Below are positions 17,228 through 28,300 of a stretch of DNA of 64,000 nt, in pieces. Where the stretch lies: the NCBI RefSeq assembly GCF_943373825.1, contig NZ_CALSBP010000002.1, positions 1,477,501 through 1,541,500 on the forward strand, written 5' to 3'. This DNA is from Aquimarina spinulae (GTDB taxonomy: Bacteria > Bacteroidota > Bacteroidia > Flavobacteriales > Flavobacteriaceae). The position numbers and the translations under genes are program-made. Position 1 is the stretch's first letter. Each line of letters starts with the position of its first letter. The notes beneath the pieces were generated by a model. The model did not search any database and was not told where the DNA came from. It worked only from the letters and a program-made list of their open reading frames with translations.

Positions 17228-20200
17228 ATGAAAAAAATAACTACCCTTATAGCCTTCTTGATAGCTTTATCCGTAAACGCTCAACAACCCTTTGATTGTG
17301 ATGAAGGTAATTTCTACCAGGTAATCTCTGGATCTTTAAAAGCATATGATCCCATTACCGGTTCATATTCTGAAGCACTACACACCTATTCTACTACCTA
17401 CAATGCGGGAGGATATAATCCCGAAGATAATTACCTGTATGCCATTAAGAAAGGTGACAATCATCTCCTTAGAATTGCTAAAGATATGGTGATTGATCTT
17501 GGTGCTGTAACCCCTGCCGGGACAACAGTTTTTGGTGGTGGATATGCAGCAGATGTAGATGCAGACGGAAACCTTTGGGTATATCAAAACAACAATAAAA
17601 AAACATTTCATAAAATAACAAATCTAAAAGACTATGACGGTTCTTCTTCTCCCGTTTTCGAGGTTGTAGAGGCTGATCAGGCTTCGCCTAGTACTTGTGC
17701 AGATATTGCCTATATAAATGGTTCTTTTTATGGAGGAAGCAGAGGAAAACTATACAAATGGGACCTGTCTTCGGGAACACCCGTATTTTCTGAAAAAGCA
17801 GTAACCAATTTACCAACAGGTACTTTTGGTGCAGCATATGCCGATGCTAATAACAGATTGTATTTATCTGTTAACAACGGAGGTTTATACCTAATCAATG
17901 ATTACGAAAGTGCTACCCCAACAGCTACATTGCTTAATCTTACCGAAACCACAAATTCTAATGATGGTTTTAAATGTGCCAACGGTATTTCTCCGTTGGA
18001 TAAAGATCAAGACGGTACCTTAGATTCTATGGATGCCGATAGTGATGGTGATGGCATTACAAATATTGCAGAATGTAATGGTATAAATCCTTACGGAGAT
18101 AGTGATGGAGATGATTTATACAACTACCTTGATAATGATATCAGTGGTAACGGAGACAATGTAGTACAAGATGCTTTTGATAGAGATAGTGACGGTAATC
18201 CCGATTTTCTGGATATCGATTCTGATAACGATGGTATCTATGATATTGTAGAAGCAGGGCAAGGCGATAAAGACACGAATAACGACGGAGTCTACAATGG
18301 ATCAGACAACAACTTTCTGGATACCGATCTCGATGGATTAGCAGATGCATTTGATCCTGATCAAGGGAATACTTTTATCCCTAACGATACTGATAATGAT
18401 GGTATTTATGATTGCTACGATATCGATTCTGATAATGATGGGATTGTAGATATCATAGAAGGGCAAAACAGTGCTAGCTATCAGGGATTATCTAACATTG
18501 ATGAAGATAACGATGGTATGGATGATGCCTTTGATCCTGATTATGCAGGAACTGTAAACGGAACCGTAAATACCGATGGTACCGATGCTTATGATCACCT
18601 AGATACTGATTCTGATAATAATGGTATATCTGATAGTACCGAAGCATATGATAGTGATGGTGACGGAGTTGCAGAAACTACACTATCCGGAGTTGATAAT
18701 GATAATGACGGATTAGATGATAGCTTTGATTTAAGAAAAAGTAGTTTTGCTCCAGAAAACGGAGGGCAAACCCCTGCAAGTTTTCCTATCCCAGAGATTT
18801 GTGACCGATATAACTACTTAGGTGATTTTTCTTCTAACGGAAAGCCACTGTATTTAGACGGGCAGGATACAGTTAGCCAAGAAACTATCGATTTGATAAA
18901 TAATGCGCTACCAGAAGGGTACCCGGTACCAGATTTTAACCCTCACTATATTTCTTCGGGTTATGATACAGATATTGAAGTACAGGAACAAGCTGATATA
19001 TGGGTTACTTTTATAGGAGAAGGAGCAGGATATAAAAACACACTGGGGTTCTATACCTATGATATTAACAACCCTTCGCCTTCAATCCCTGCGCCAGAAG
19101 ATATTACGATCATTTTCCCTAATGTATCAGCAGTAGGAAGCGGTGGCGAATTAGAAGTAGGTGATAAAGTAAAAATAGGAACTTTTCCTCCTAATACAGG
19201 AATAGGATGGGTATTGCTAGCCAATGCATGGTCAGACGGTTGTGTAGGAACAGGACACTGGCAACTACACTCTAATCCGGATTATAATCCAGAAACAGAT
19301 CCAACCCTGCGATATCACAATGTTTTATTATCTGATCCCGATAACGAAAGAATTATATTAGGCTTCGAAGATATAAGAAGAGATTATGCTTCTTGTGACC
19401 AGGATTTTAACGATGCGTTATTCTATATCACGGCAAGTCCTTATACTGCGATCTCTACAGATAATTGTGTAGATATCGATACCGCAACCGATGTTACTTC
19501 TGCCAATAATGGTGGGTTAGAAAGTAATGGTGACTTGGCAAGCTTAATCGCCAAACGTAACTTTAGCAGAACAAAAACGAATAGTATTTTCAATACCAAA
19601 AAGAGTCAAAAAAGATTTCAGCCTGGTACGAAATCATACAAATCGGCAAACAATGAAGATTTAAGCATCTATTTCCCTAATACAGGAATATTAGGTACCG
19701 AGTCTACTTATGTATCCAGTCCAGAAGATCTATTGGGTATCACCAATGCAGAAGCTGTATTCTCTGTAGATTACTATAAAGGAAATGAAAGAGTAGCAGC
19801 AGCTCTTGCTACATCAACAAAAGGTTCGGTTTATGATCATTCAAAAACAATATGCGATCGATTAAACGGCTCTAAATTACTAGATGTACGAACGGTAACT
19901 ATCAAAAATCATACGCTTGTAAGTACCAGAATAGAAAGAGCTTCGGGTCAAATTGAATATGCACTAACCTTCTCGGTTAAGAAAGGTAAAGCTGAAAATG
20001 AAATCTATAGCTTATGGAATATCGGTAACTATCCTGATGGAGATTATTTAAATTTCCAGGTATGGGGCGGATCGGTGCCACAAGTAGCAAATATTGCGAA
20101 TCACATCTTAGATACATTTACAACCGATAAACCTATGCGTAGTCATAAAGTAAGTTATAGAGTACCTACCGTATTTGTAGAAAAAGGAGCATACGCAAAT

Positions 20201-21256
20201 GGAAAGCTAACTCTTAATATTATCAATAAATTAGGTTCAACTCAGATGACATTTAATGGAAACATTAGAACGACCGAACAATCAAAAGAACACAATATGG
20301 TTGAAACAATAGCATTATCAGGAGCATACAATGAGCAAATTACTATAGAAACAGGGTATTTATTTGATATCGGGTTCTCTATTAGAGGAGAAAACTCTGC
20401 TCAATTAGATGCATTATACCTGGCAGATGGTCCCTGGGGTATTGATTACCGGGAGCAGGGAGTCGTAATCGAGAATTTCAAAGTCACAACACATGACGTA
20501 GCAGCTCAAAAAAATGAATATACTATAGAACGTAATGCACTGGTATATGGCGAAGTAAAAGAAACGCTAAATCTTTTTAGAAATATACTGGCAGGTGAAC
20601 TTACACTAGCGGTATCTGACTACGATGCTGTACAGTTCGAAATGCATAATGATAGAGATATCGAGGTGATATTAGTAACCGAAGGCCTTACAGACTGGAG
20701 TAACAGACTTAGATATAGAATTGCTGCCACCGATAAAAAAACAACACATACCCTTTCGTTCACTGATTTTACAAATGGAAATAAAGAAAATGAAACGTTC
20801 GAAAAAGTAAGAAGCATTGTATTCTCGGTACAGGGAGATTATCAAAACTTTACTCCATTTCATATAGAAGTATCGGATCTGGCATTCACCAGTACGGTAA
20901 CAATAGATCCAGAACTAGATCCCGAAACACCAGCTGTGGTAACAGAAGATGAGGAAGAAACTAATGATGACCAAATCGCACAAGTAGAAACAGATGAGCA
21001 AATCACAACAGTGACTACGCTTTCTAATTACCCTAATCCTTTTAGAAATAAAACTACGATTAGAGTACCGGGCACAAACCAGACAATAGAAATGGTTGTT
21101 ATCGATATGATAGGAAGAACAGTACGACAAGAACGTATGACACTACATAATAACAGTATAACTTTTGAAACCAAAAGTCTTATCCCCGGTGTATACTATT
21201 ACATCTTAAGAGGTGATAACAAACAAAAATATAAAGGCAGTTTTTTAATCCGATAA
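17228..21256 (+). CDS. T9SS-secreted DUF4114 surface protein, copy 1
   Basis: A 1342-residue secreted protein. Signal peptide 1-19 (ALSVNAQQ). Residues ~20-250 form a repeat-rich, probable beta-propeller-like region; ~255-510 hold many Asp-rich calcium-binding repeats of thrombospondin-3 type (DSDGDGI); ~580-760 match DUF4114 ([13 protein letters not shown], [18 protein letters not shown]). The last ~75 residues are a type A T9SS sorting domain (NYPNPF, GVYYYILRG, final KGSFLIR), so the protein should cross the outer membrane through T9SS and be attached or released. It is likely a calcium-dependent matrix or adhesion protein. A paralogue of exactly the same length is encoded at 44755. Its promoter carries a putative LytTR operator immediately after the LytTR gene. 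Confidence 0.85.
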   Translation: MKKITTLIAFLIALSVNAQQPFDCDEGNFYQVISGSLKAYDPITGSYSEALHTYSTTYNAGGYNPEDNYLYAIKKGDNHLLRIAKDMVIDLGAVTPAGTTVFGGGYAADVDADGNLWVYQNNNKKTFHKITNLKDYDGSSSPVFEVVEADQASPSTCADIAYINGSFYGGSRGKLYKWDLSSGTPVFSEKAVTNLPTGTFGAAYADANNRLYLSVNNGGLYLINDYESATPTATLLNLTETTNSNDGFKCANGISPLDKDQDGTLDSMDADSDGDGITNIAECNGINPYGDSDGDDLYNYLDNDISGNGDNVVQDAFDRDSDGNPDFLDIDSDNDGIYDIVEAGQGDKDTNNDGVYNGSDNNFLDTDLDGLADAFDPDQGNTFIPNDTDNDGIYDCYDIDSDNDGIVDIIEGQNSASYQGLSNIDEDNDGMDDAFDPDYAGTVNGTVNTDGTDAYDHLDTDSDNNGISDSTEAYDSDGDGVAETTLSGVDNDNDGLDDSFDLRKSSFAPENGGQTPASFPIPEICDRYNYLGDFSSNGKPLYLDGQDTVSQETIDLINNALPEGYPVPDFNPHYISSGYDTDIEVQEQADIWVTFIGEGAGYKNTLGFYTYDINNPSPSIPAPEDITIIFPNVSAVGSGGELEVGDKVKIGTFPPNTGIGWVLLANAWSDGCVGTGHWQLHSNPDYNPETDPTLRYHNVLLSDPDNERIILGFEDIRRDYASCDQDFNDALFYITASPYTAISTDNCVDIDTATDVTSANNGGLESNGDLASLIAKRNFSRTKTNSIFNTKKSQKRFQPGTKSYKSANNEDLSIYFPNTGILGTESTYVSSPEDLLGITNAEAVFSVDYYKGNERVAAALATSTKGSVYDHSKTICDRLNGSKLLDVRTVTIKNHTLVSTRIERASGQIEYALTFSVKKGKAENEIYSLWNIGNYPDGDYLNFQVWGGSVPQVANIANHILDTFTTDKPMRSHKVSYRVPTVFVEKGAYANGKLTLNIINKLGSTQMTFNGNIRTTEQSKEHNMVETIALSGAYNEQITIETGYLFDIGFSIRGENSAQLDALYLADGPWGIDYREQGVVIENFKVTTHDVAAQKNEYTIERNALVYGEVKETLNLFRNILAGELTLAVSDYDAVQFEMHNDRDIEVILVTEGLTDWSNRLRYRIAATDKKTTHTLSFTDFTNGNKENETFEKVRSIVFSVQGDYQNFTPFHIEVSDLAFTSTVTIDPELDPETPAVVTEDEEETNDDQIAQVETDEQITTVTTLSNYPNPFRNKTTIRVPGTNQTIEMVVIDMIGRTVRQERMTLHNNSITFETKSLIPGVYYYILRGDNKQKYKGSFLIR

Positions 21257-21304
21257 TAAAGTATACCATTTAGCACTTAAGTTTACACTAAATGGTATTA
21301 GGTT

Positions 21305-21357
21305 AAGTTCAGGATTTGGGTAATAGCGGGGATAATGTCATGGTTGTCCTCGCTATT
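21305..21357 (+). repeat. direct repeat copy A with hairpin
   Basis: The 31-bp stretch 21305-21335 recurs exactly at 24967-24997, and the match extends with one mismatch to about 21342. Part of it forms a hairpin (21322-21332 with 21347-21357, one G-U pair) that could terminate the upstream gene. Nothing else was recognised in 21257-21568 beyond this and the -7 box at 21535. Confidence 0.6.
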
Positions 21358-21534
21358 TAATTACACACTTAGGATTTTATGAACTGAAAATATATATCAA
21401 TCCTACCACTATATACTATATACCATATTCAATGTTTTCAAGGTTGATAATCCGTCATTAAAAAACGAAAAAAACCTTATTCTATGAAGTTATAATCACT
21501 GTTTTCAGGGTGTATCTCCTCGTTTCATAGAACT

Positions 21535-21542
21535 TACTTTTG
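21535..21542 (+). promoter_or_regulatory. TAnnTTTG -7 element before MORN gene
   Basis: TACTTTTG fits the consensus, giving a ~20-nt leader to the ATG at 21569. Confidence 0.45.
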
Positions 21543-21568
21543 TGATTGCATAAATAAATCAAAGAGGA

Positions 21569-24500
21569 ATGAATATAAAAATATTATTTCTACTGCTTGT
21601 GATTCCCTTCATGAGTATTGCTCAAAAAAAGGGTAAAATCTATTTTGATGGAGAATGGAAAAAAACCCATAAAAAAAATGCTGTCTATTATCGTAACTTA
21701 CCCTTAAAAAAGAAAGGGGATTTAATATACATCCAGGATTTTTATATAAATGGTGATCCCCAAATGACAGGATGGGCACATAAAAATAATGAAAAGAAAT
21801 TTGAAGGAAAAGTTACCTGGTATTACGAGAATCGACAGATCAATACTATAGCTCACTATAAAAATGGAAAAATTGAAGGCGCGGTAATTGAATATGATTG
21901 GGCGCATAATGATACTACAGATGAAGAATACACACAAATAGAGGAAGAGGTAAATTATTTAAATGGAAAAAGACATGGTGTTAACATCGAATATTATAAA
22001 GGCAAAAAACATGAACAATATCAGTATGAATATGGTCAAAAAAATGGCCCATATATCATATATAGTACAGAGATTGGGAATATTATTGAAGAAGGAACAT
22101 ATAAAAATGATATACAAGAAGGCATTTGTATAACATATTATAGTGATACAAAAACTATTGAATCTAAAGTGCACTATCATAAAGGTAAAATGCACGGTAC
22201 ATATACCAGATATGATAAAAATGAGAACATCATACTAGAGCAACATTATATTGAGGGCAAACGAGAAGGGGAATATACCTTAACCTTATGTCCTGAAAAC
22301 GATATTTATGAACACTTCACTTATGAAAAAAGAGCTTATGTGAACGGATATGTAAACGGAACTTATGAAAAAGGAATGTATGTAGATGGTAAAAAAGAAG
22401 GAGTAATTACTATCTATTATACAACTGGCGAAAAAAAAGAAGAATGTACGTATCACAATGGAGAACAAGAAGGGCAATGTACAGGATATAGCATAACAGG
22501 AGAGATCGTATATTCATATTATACTAAAAACGGTTGGACTGAGGAAGGAACAGACCAATGTTTTAAAACTTATAAAGCAAAAGAGCTTGTCAAAGAAGAA
22601 AAATTCTATATGGGGTCAACACAATTGGCATATTCGTTACTATACCTGCCTAATGGAAAAAAAGAAATTTCAAATTACAGCTCTACAGGAGAACTTTTAT
22701 ATAAAGGATCAACAAATTTTTATTCAAGAAATCTAACTAATAGAAAAGAAATTGACTACTACAAATCTAATGAATGTGGGTATGTAGATGGTATTAAAGA
22801 TATTACCTCGTATACAGAAAATGGATATGAAATATCCCATTTTGATAGAAAAGGGACATTGGTAACTCAAGGAATATATAAAGATAATAAACCTTATGAA
22901 GGTACATTTTATCAATCCCCTCTATATACAAGCAACTATGAGGTATTTGTTACTTATAAGCGAGGAGTTAAACACGGAAAAGAATATCTAAAACACAAAG
23001 GAAAGATCATTGCCGAAGGGAACTTTGTATATGGTAAACGCAATAAAGGAACTTTTGTATTTGATCAAAACTATAATGAATTAATGGCCCAAGAGATTAC
23101 CATAGCCTCGGTATCTAATGGTCAAAAAGAAGGAATACAGCAGGTTTATAATACTAAAAAAGGGATCATCACCTCATATTATCATCTAAAAAATGGTAAA
23201 AAAAATGGAGAAAGTGCAACATATACCAAAGATCGTAAACTCAAAAACGTACTTATTTATAAAGATGATAAACGTTATGAAGGTAATTATAATACATATA
23301 CCGACTCTATCCCATACAATGAATTAGATTGGCAATATAACTATACCTATAAAGCAGGAAAAATATATGGGGAAAAACGTGTAGTTAAACTACAATATAA
23401 TGACGACCATAAGAAAGAAATCAAAATCATTGCAAAAGGTACCTATAAAGATGGAAAAAAAGACCACGGTACATTTTTGCTATCAGATAATGATATAGGA
23501 TACAACTATAAATATCCCAGACCTATATGGGTCAGTTACAAAATACAACATATTATAAATGGTTTAGAAGAGGGAAAACAAAACTATTATTATTATCCCC
23601 ATCTTAAATACGGAAACTATAATACAATAGACCATGTAGGGTATTATCATGCAAAAGCAGGTGTCGTAGATGGAGAATGTGTTTTTTATGATAACGTAGG
23701 AAAACTAAATCAAAAAATATATTACAAAAAGGGAATCCCCTATGATGGGTTTACGACAGATTATGATGGAAATATGACTTCTTATGCTAAAGGAAAACTT
23801 CATGGAGAACAAATTCGTAAACATAAAAAAAGGTATCAGTATACAATAACAGAAGTATATAAAGAAGGCGTAATCCAATCTGTGGCCTATGATAGTATTT
23901 TCGTTAATGGGCAAAATAATATTAAAGGGATCTATAAAAAAGGAAAGCCTTTTCAAGGGTATTTTGATGTAAAAGACTTTATGGCAGTAGATCAGTACGA
24001 AAATGGAGAAAAGAAGTTTCAATACTCTATATCGTTAGCAAACAATAAAGAAGAAGAAAATACGCTCATCAATCTAACTACAAAATCTATCTACAAAAAT
24101 GATAGTATTTATAATGGATATCAGTACTTGTATGAAGAAAAGGATAGAGATCAAATCATAACTAGGTCTCATATAAAAAATGGAGAAATCGATAGCATCA
24201 TAATAGGAATTCCAGGCATGTTTCGTAGTAGAATGTTTGAACTTAGCTCAATGGGTGATGGGTATTCTATTACAGAACCTTTTAAATTTTCTATAACGAA
24301 TACAAACAATATACTAAGATTAAAAAATCATCAAGGTCAAATTCTAAAAGAAAAAAGAATCAATAAAAATCCTGAAACCAAACTACGATATACTTATATA
24401 AAAGATAATGATATACATACTCAGGAAGTATTTAGTCATATTTATTCTATCTGGGATGATAAAAAACTACAAGAAATAGAAAATTATCGGAATGATGATT

Positions 24501-24856
24501 ACATGTTCCAACTCTTTTCAAAACTATCCTTATACATACACAAAAAAGAATATATATTCGCCAATTTCAAAGAAGAATTACTGTCTAAAAAAGAAGAAAA
24601 CAGGTGGGAGAATGAAGTAGATAATAGTTGGTTTAACAGTGATTTCACCGAGAAGCAATTTGTATGTCTCTTAACATTTGATAAAAATGCTCAACCAAAG
24701 TATGGAATGGAAGTCAAAGCAAATAGTGATTTTACCTCCTATACTGTTACGCTCTATAACAAAACAAAGGTTATTAAGACCTTACAAAAAATTCCCTTAG
24801 AACAATTACATAGTATTTACGAAGATAATTATGATGCTATGTTTAGAATAAACTAA
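21569..24856 (+). CDS. large secreted MORN-repeat protein
   Basis: A 1095-residue protein with an N-terminal signal peptide (cleavage after SIAQ). Most of its length (about 50-800) consists of MORN-type repeats of the YwqK kind: blocks such as YKNGKIEGAVIEYD, YHKGKMHGTYTRYD and YVDGKKEGVITIYY recur every 20-30 residues. The C-terminal ~250 residues lack repeats and are not recognised. No T9SS sorting domain or lipobox is visible, so it is predicted periplasmic. MORN proteins often act as scaffolds; YwqK-type proteins are sometimes annotated as antitoxin-like because they lie next to polymorphic toxins, and this one lies just before the RHS locus. The gene is flanked by a 31-bp direct repeat. 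Confidence 0.75.
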   Translation: MNIKILFLLLVIPFMSIAQKKGKIYFDGEWKKTHKKNAVYYRNLPLKKKGDLIYIQDFYINGDPQMTGWAHKNNEKKFEGKVTWYYENRQINTIAHYKNGKIEGAVIEYDWAHNDTTDEEYTQIEEEVNYLNGKRHGVNIEYYKGKKHEQYQYEYGQKNGPYIIYSTEIGNIIEEGTYKNDIQEGICITYYSDTKTIESKVHYHKGKMHGTYTRYDKNENIILEQHYIEGKREGEYTLTLCPENDIYEHFTYEKRAYVNGYVNGTYEKGMYVDGKKEGVITIYYTTGEKKEECTYHNGEQEGQCTGYSITGEIVYSYYTKNGWTEEGTDQCFKTYKAKELVKEEKFYMGSTQLAYSLLYLPNGKKEISNYSSTGELLYKGSTNFYSRNLTNRKEIDYYKSNECGYVDGIKDITSYTENGYEISHFDRKGTLVTQGIYKDNKPYEGTFYQSPLYTSNYEVFVTYKRGVKHGKEYLKHKGKIIAEGNFVYGKRNKGTFVFDQNYNELMAQEITIASVSNGQKEGIQQVYNTKKGIITSYYHLKNGKKNGESATYTKDRKLKNVLIYKDDKRYEGNYNTYTDSIPYNELDWQYNYTYKAGKIYGEKRVVKLQYNDDHKKEIKIIAKGTYKDGKKDHGTFLLSDNDIGYNYKYPRPIWVSYKIQHIINGLEEGKQNYYYYPHLKYGNYNTIDHVGYYHAKAGVVDGECVFYDNVGKLNQKIYYKKGIPYDGFTTDYDGNMTSYAKGKLHGEQIRKHKKRYQYTITEVYKEGVIQSVAYDSIFVNGQNNIKGIYKKGKPFQGYFDVKDFMAVDQYENGEKKFQYSISLANNKEEENTLINLTTKSIYKNDSIYNGYQYLYEEKDRDQIITRSHIKNGEIDSIIIGIPGMFRSRMFELSSMGDGYSITEPFKFSITNTNNILRLKNHQGQILKEKRINKNPETKLRYTYIKDNDIHTQEVFSHIYSIWDDKKLQEIENYRNDDYMFQLFSKLSLYIHKKEYIFANFKEELLSKKEENRWENEVDNSWFNSDFTEKQFVCLLTFDKNAQPKYGMEVKANSDFTSYTVTLYNKTKVIKTLQKIPLEQLHSIYEDNYDAMFRIN

Positions 24857-24966
24857 AAAAAACAGCTTAAATAAATAAGGCGATTTTTTCTTCTGTCACT
24901 TCGGTAGGATTATTTAATGATTCTTTTGGATTCTAAAGTTTACATAAAAATTAAAAGATGATTTAA

Positions 24967-24997
24967 AAGTTCAGGATTTGGGTAATAGCGGGGATAA
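24967..24997 (+). repeat. direct repeat copy B
   Basis: Exact second copy of 21305-21335, in the same orientation. The two copies bracket the MORN gene. The right arm of the copy-A hairpin is missing here; a similar CCCTCGCTAT occurs at about 25157, with the terminator at 25113 in between. The gap 24857-25319 otherwise contains only a 6-bp stem at 25066-25084 and no supported gene. Confidence 0.6.
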
Positions 24998-25112
24998 AGT
25001 CATGAAACGTTTTAAACGTACCCATACTACTTTTTATAATGACTACCTGGCAGCACGCGTGATCGTTGGCAATTAGCCTGCCAAATCCAAATTAATTACA
25101 GTAATTATTAAC

Positions 25113-25143
25113 ATAGAGCAGATTGATTTCTGCTCTATTTTTT
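25113..25143 (+). terminator. rho-independent terminator
   Basis: Stem 25113-25121 with 25130-25138 (extendable by one A-T pair inside), followed by six T. It separates the MORN gene from the RHS locus. Confidence 0.75.
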
Positions 25144-25319
25144 AGTATGGATTCTACCCTCGCTATGCTGGTATTTACCTCACCTCAAAATCTGATTTTT
25201 ATTTTTTCGAAAAAAACTTTCATTTTTTTTTCTCAGTCCCGAAAAACGAAACTGGGATGATTTAATATTGTATCGGGAATACGATTAAAAACAAAAATTT
25301 AGTCACTAAAAACTTTTAT

Positions 25320-28300
25320 ATGAGAATACTATTTTTAAGTTTTCTGCTTATAGTGGGTACTATCGCCATAGGTCAGGAATCTACTTCGCCAAATCCTTTA
25401 GAAGAAGCCTTACAGGTTTTTCCTGTATCACCAGAAGCAGCTTCTTTGGGTAAATATGGGGATATCCCTGTTAACCTATCTACCGGAAAAATTAACTATA
25501 CAGTACCTGTTTACACTATTAAAGTCGGTGATTTTGAATGGCCCATTCATCTGTCGTACAATTACGGTGGTCTTATTACCGAGCAAGATCACCCTATGAC
25601 CGGGATGGGATGGGATTTAATTGCCAATGGAAGGATAACACGACAAATCAGGGGAAAAGATGATGAATATGGAGATCAATCTTATAAAGCCAATGCTATT
25701 ATTCCTTTTTTACAAACAGTATATGACCAGGGTACTCCAATTGATGAGTATGACACCAATAAACGTTTTGAGATTTATAACAATATTGCCAATCGAAATT
25801 ATGATGCACAACAAGACAAATATGTTATTAGTGCTCCTGGATTAAGCGGAAGCTATGTGCATGATGAGAAAGGGGATATCGTTTTTATGGAGCATAGAAA
25901 CTTCAAAGTAAACAAAACGAACAATACAATAATAATTACTAAAGATAACGGAGTTACATACTATTTTGAGATACACGAAATAGGGAGTTACGCATATAAG
26001 ACTTCAATTGAAGGAGAATCACTTAACCGCAATGTCCCTATGAGTTTTTTATTAACCCGTATCAAATTAAACGATAGTAAAGGAAGTATCTATTTTGAGT
26101 ATAGCCCTACAGAAAGTTATAGTAAAAGAGTGTATTCTGAATCAAGAACTAAAGATACCTCTGTGGGAGGTACAGCTTCTATTGAAGAGGATTATACCGA
26201 TAACTCTACAACCAGACACCAGCTTCAAAAAATTATATTTCCCAACGGCGAGGTGAGGTTTGATATCACCTCGGGTGTTTTAGATCAGGAAGTATCGGTT
26301 CAGACCTTGAATGAGATTTCTGTTTGGAATACAGGAAAACAGATCATAAAATATAATTTTACGTATAATGATCCAACTAAAAACAGAAAAACATTAGTAG
26401 GAATTACCAAAAGCAATGGCAATACAAACTTACCCTGGTATCAATTTGAATATTATCCTTTTCCTAACACCTTAGGGCCTTCTGTAAATTATAAATATCA
26501 GGATCCATGGGGGTACTATAATGGGAATTCTGGTTCTCTTTTATCTCTAGAAAACAGGAAAATAGATCATAATAAAACACTATCGGGGGCATTAAAAAAG
26601 ATAACCTATCCTACAAAAGGATACAGTTTGATCAGTTATGAGCAAAACAGGGTACCTCCTACATCACCCGGCCTGGCAGATTTTTATACCTACACCAGGA
26701 ACAAAACATTCTCGAGTGATAATAAGGCTGGACAAGGGGTTACAAAAACAATTGACACAACATTTACTGTCCCATCTTACCAAATTATTGAAGTAAGCCT
26801 AAGTGCAGGAATGTTCCTGTATGATCCTGATAACCCAGATGTAACCCCTAATATCGGTTTACAAGGTGCAGAGGCTAGTATAAAAGTTGAATGGTTAAAT
26901 CCACCTCTTCCTTACCTCTCTAATTTGGGGGAAATAAATATAACTGGAGAAGATACCGAAGCACAATGTGAGCCTCTAGTAGGCTGCTCAGATAGTTACT
27001 ATAAAACAAACCCTGTTGTTTTTAGAGCAGTTCCTAAAGGTGCTATAATTCGTATAACAGGTAGCATTTATGCCCCAACAAAAAGAGATGTATATGCAAA
27101 CTGTTCTATAAAATATGAAGAGCTTGTTAATGAAGCAGGAGAACTCTTTAGTTATGTAGGAGGGGTACGAGTTAGTGGCACTGAGGATTGTGATAACAAC
27201 GGAAATTGCAAGACAACCCATTATAAATATGTATTAGAAGATGGCATAGATAGTGGTCTTTTGACTGGGTCCTCTCCCGTATTCAGGTATTCTACAAAAT
27301 ACTATGATGGAATAAATGCAGATATAACCAGGATTCACACCGTGAGCAATAGCATGCGTAATTTCACCAGTTATCAGGGAGCTCCGGTATTATATCGCAG
27401 AGTAGAAACCATTGTAAATGGTGGAGATAATGGGAAAGAGGTAAACTATTATACTGTGGCTCGTAACAATTATACAAACTTTCCTTTTATAACTACAATG
27501 AATAACGACTGGAAAAAAGGTCAGCTTCTTAAAAAGGAAGTGCATAAAAAAGAAAACGGAAAATTTGTTCTTGAAAAAGAAACTATTAACCAATATCAGG
27601 AATTTTACCCATATGGCAAAGGTATGCATAGTAGTGTAAAGGCCTATGGGATGGCAGTTGGTAGACATTATATTTCGAGTAGTTATGGAAACCCACACCA
27701 TTTTAAGGATAATTATTACATCGATTATCCCAAAGAGTACAAACTCATCAAAACAATACATCGAGAGTTTTTACATGAACAAACACTTACACGAGAGACT
27801 TCATATGCATATGATACTCCATATGGACAATTGAAGACACAAACAGATATTGGTAGTCATAATAATACAATGGTTACAGAATTTCTCTATCCGTATGATC
27901 TAAGCAATACAGTGCATAACAGTTTAATAGCCCAGAACAGAATTGCTATCCCTATACAAACTCAAACTAAAGAAGATGATAAGTTTGTAGCTACTCAAAG
28001 TATAGCGTTTAAAGATTGGGGGGATGGTAAATTACTACCAGAACTGATTAAAACCCTAAAAGGAGAAGAAAGCGCAGTAAACGTGTTTCAGGATCAGGTA
28101 GAGTATTTAAGCTATGATCATCAAGGGTATCCCTTAGAAGTTTCGCAGGTTGATGGTCGTCATATCATGTATGTATGGGGATATAACAACACCTTGCCTA
28201 TTGTTAAGATTGATAATGCCAGTTATACCGGGATTTCTTCAACAGCAAGTAGTTTAATCACTCAGTTACAAACCGCATCGAATACAGAAGATACAGAAGC

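Noticed and set aside
17600..18720. Dense short-period repeats as a possible CRISPR or minisatellite
   Set aside because: The repeats are Asp/Gly codons of thrombospondin-3-type protein repeats in frame, without constant repeat-spacer units.
25002..25076. 24-codon ORF starting MKRFKRTH after the direct repeat
   Set aside because: Too short, no homology recognised; may be a gene remnant but cannot be supported.
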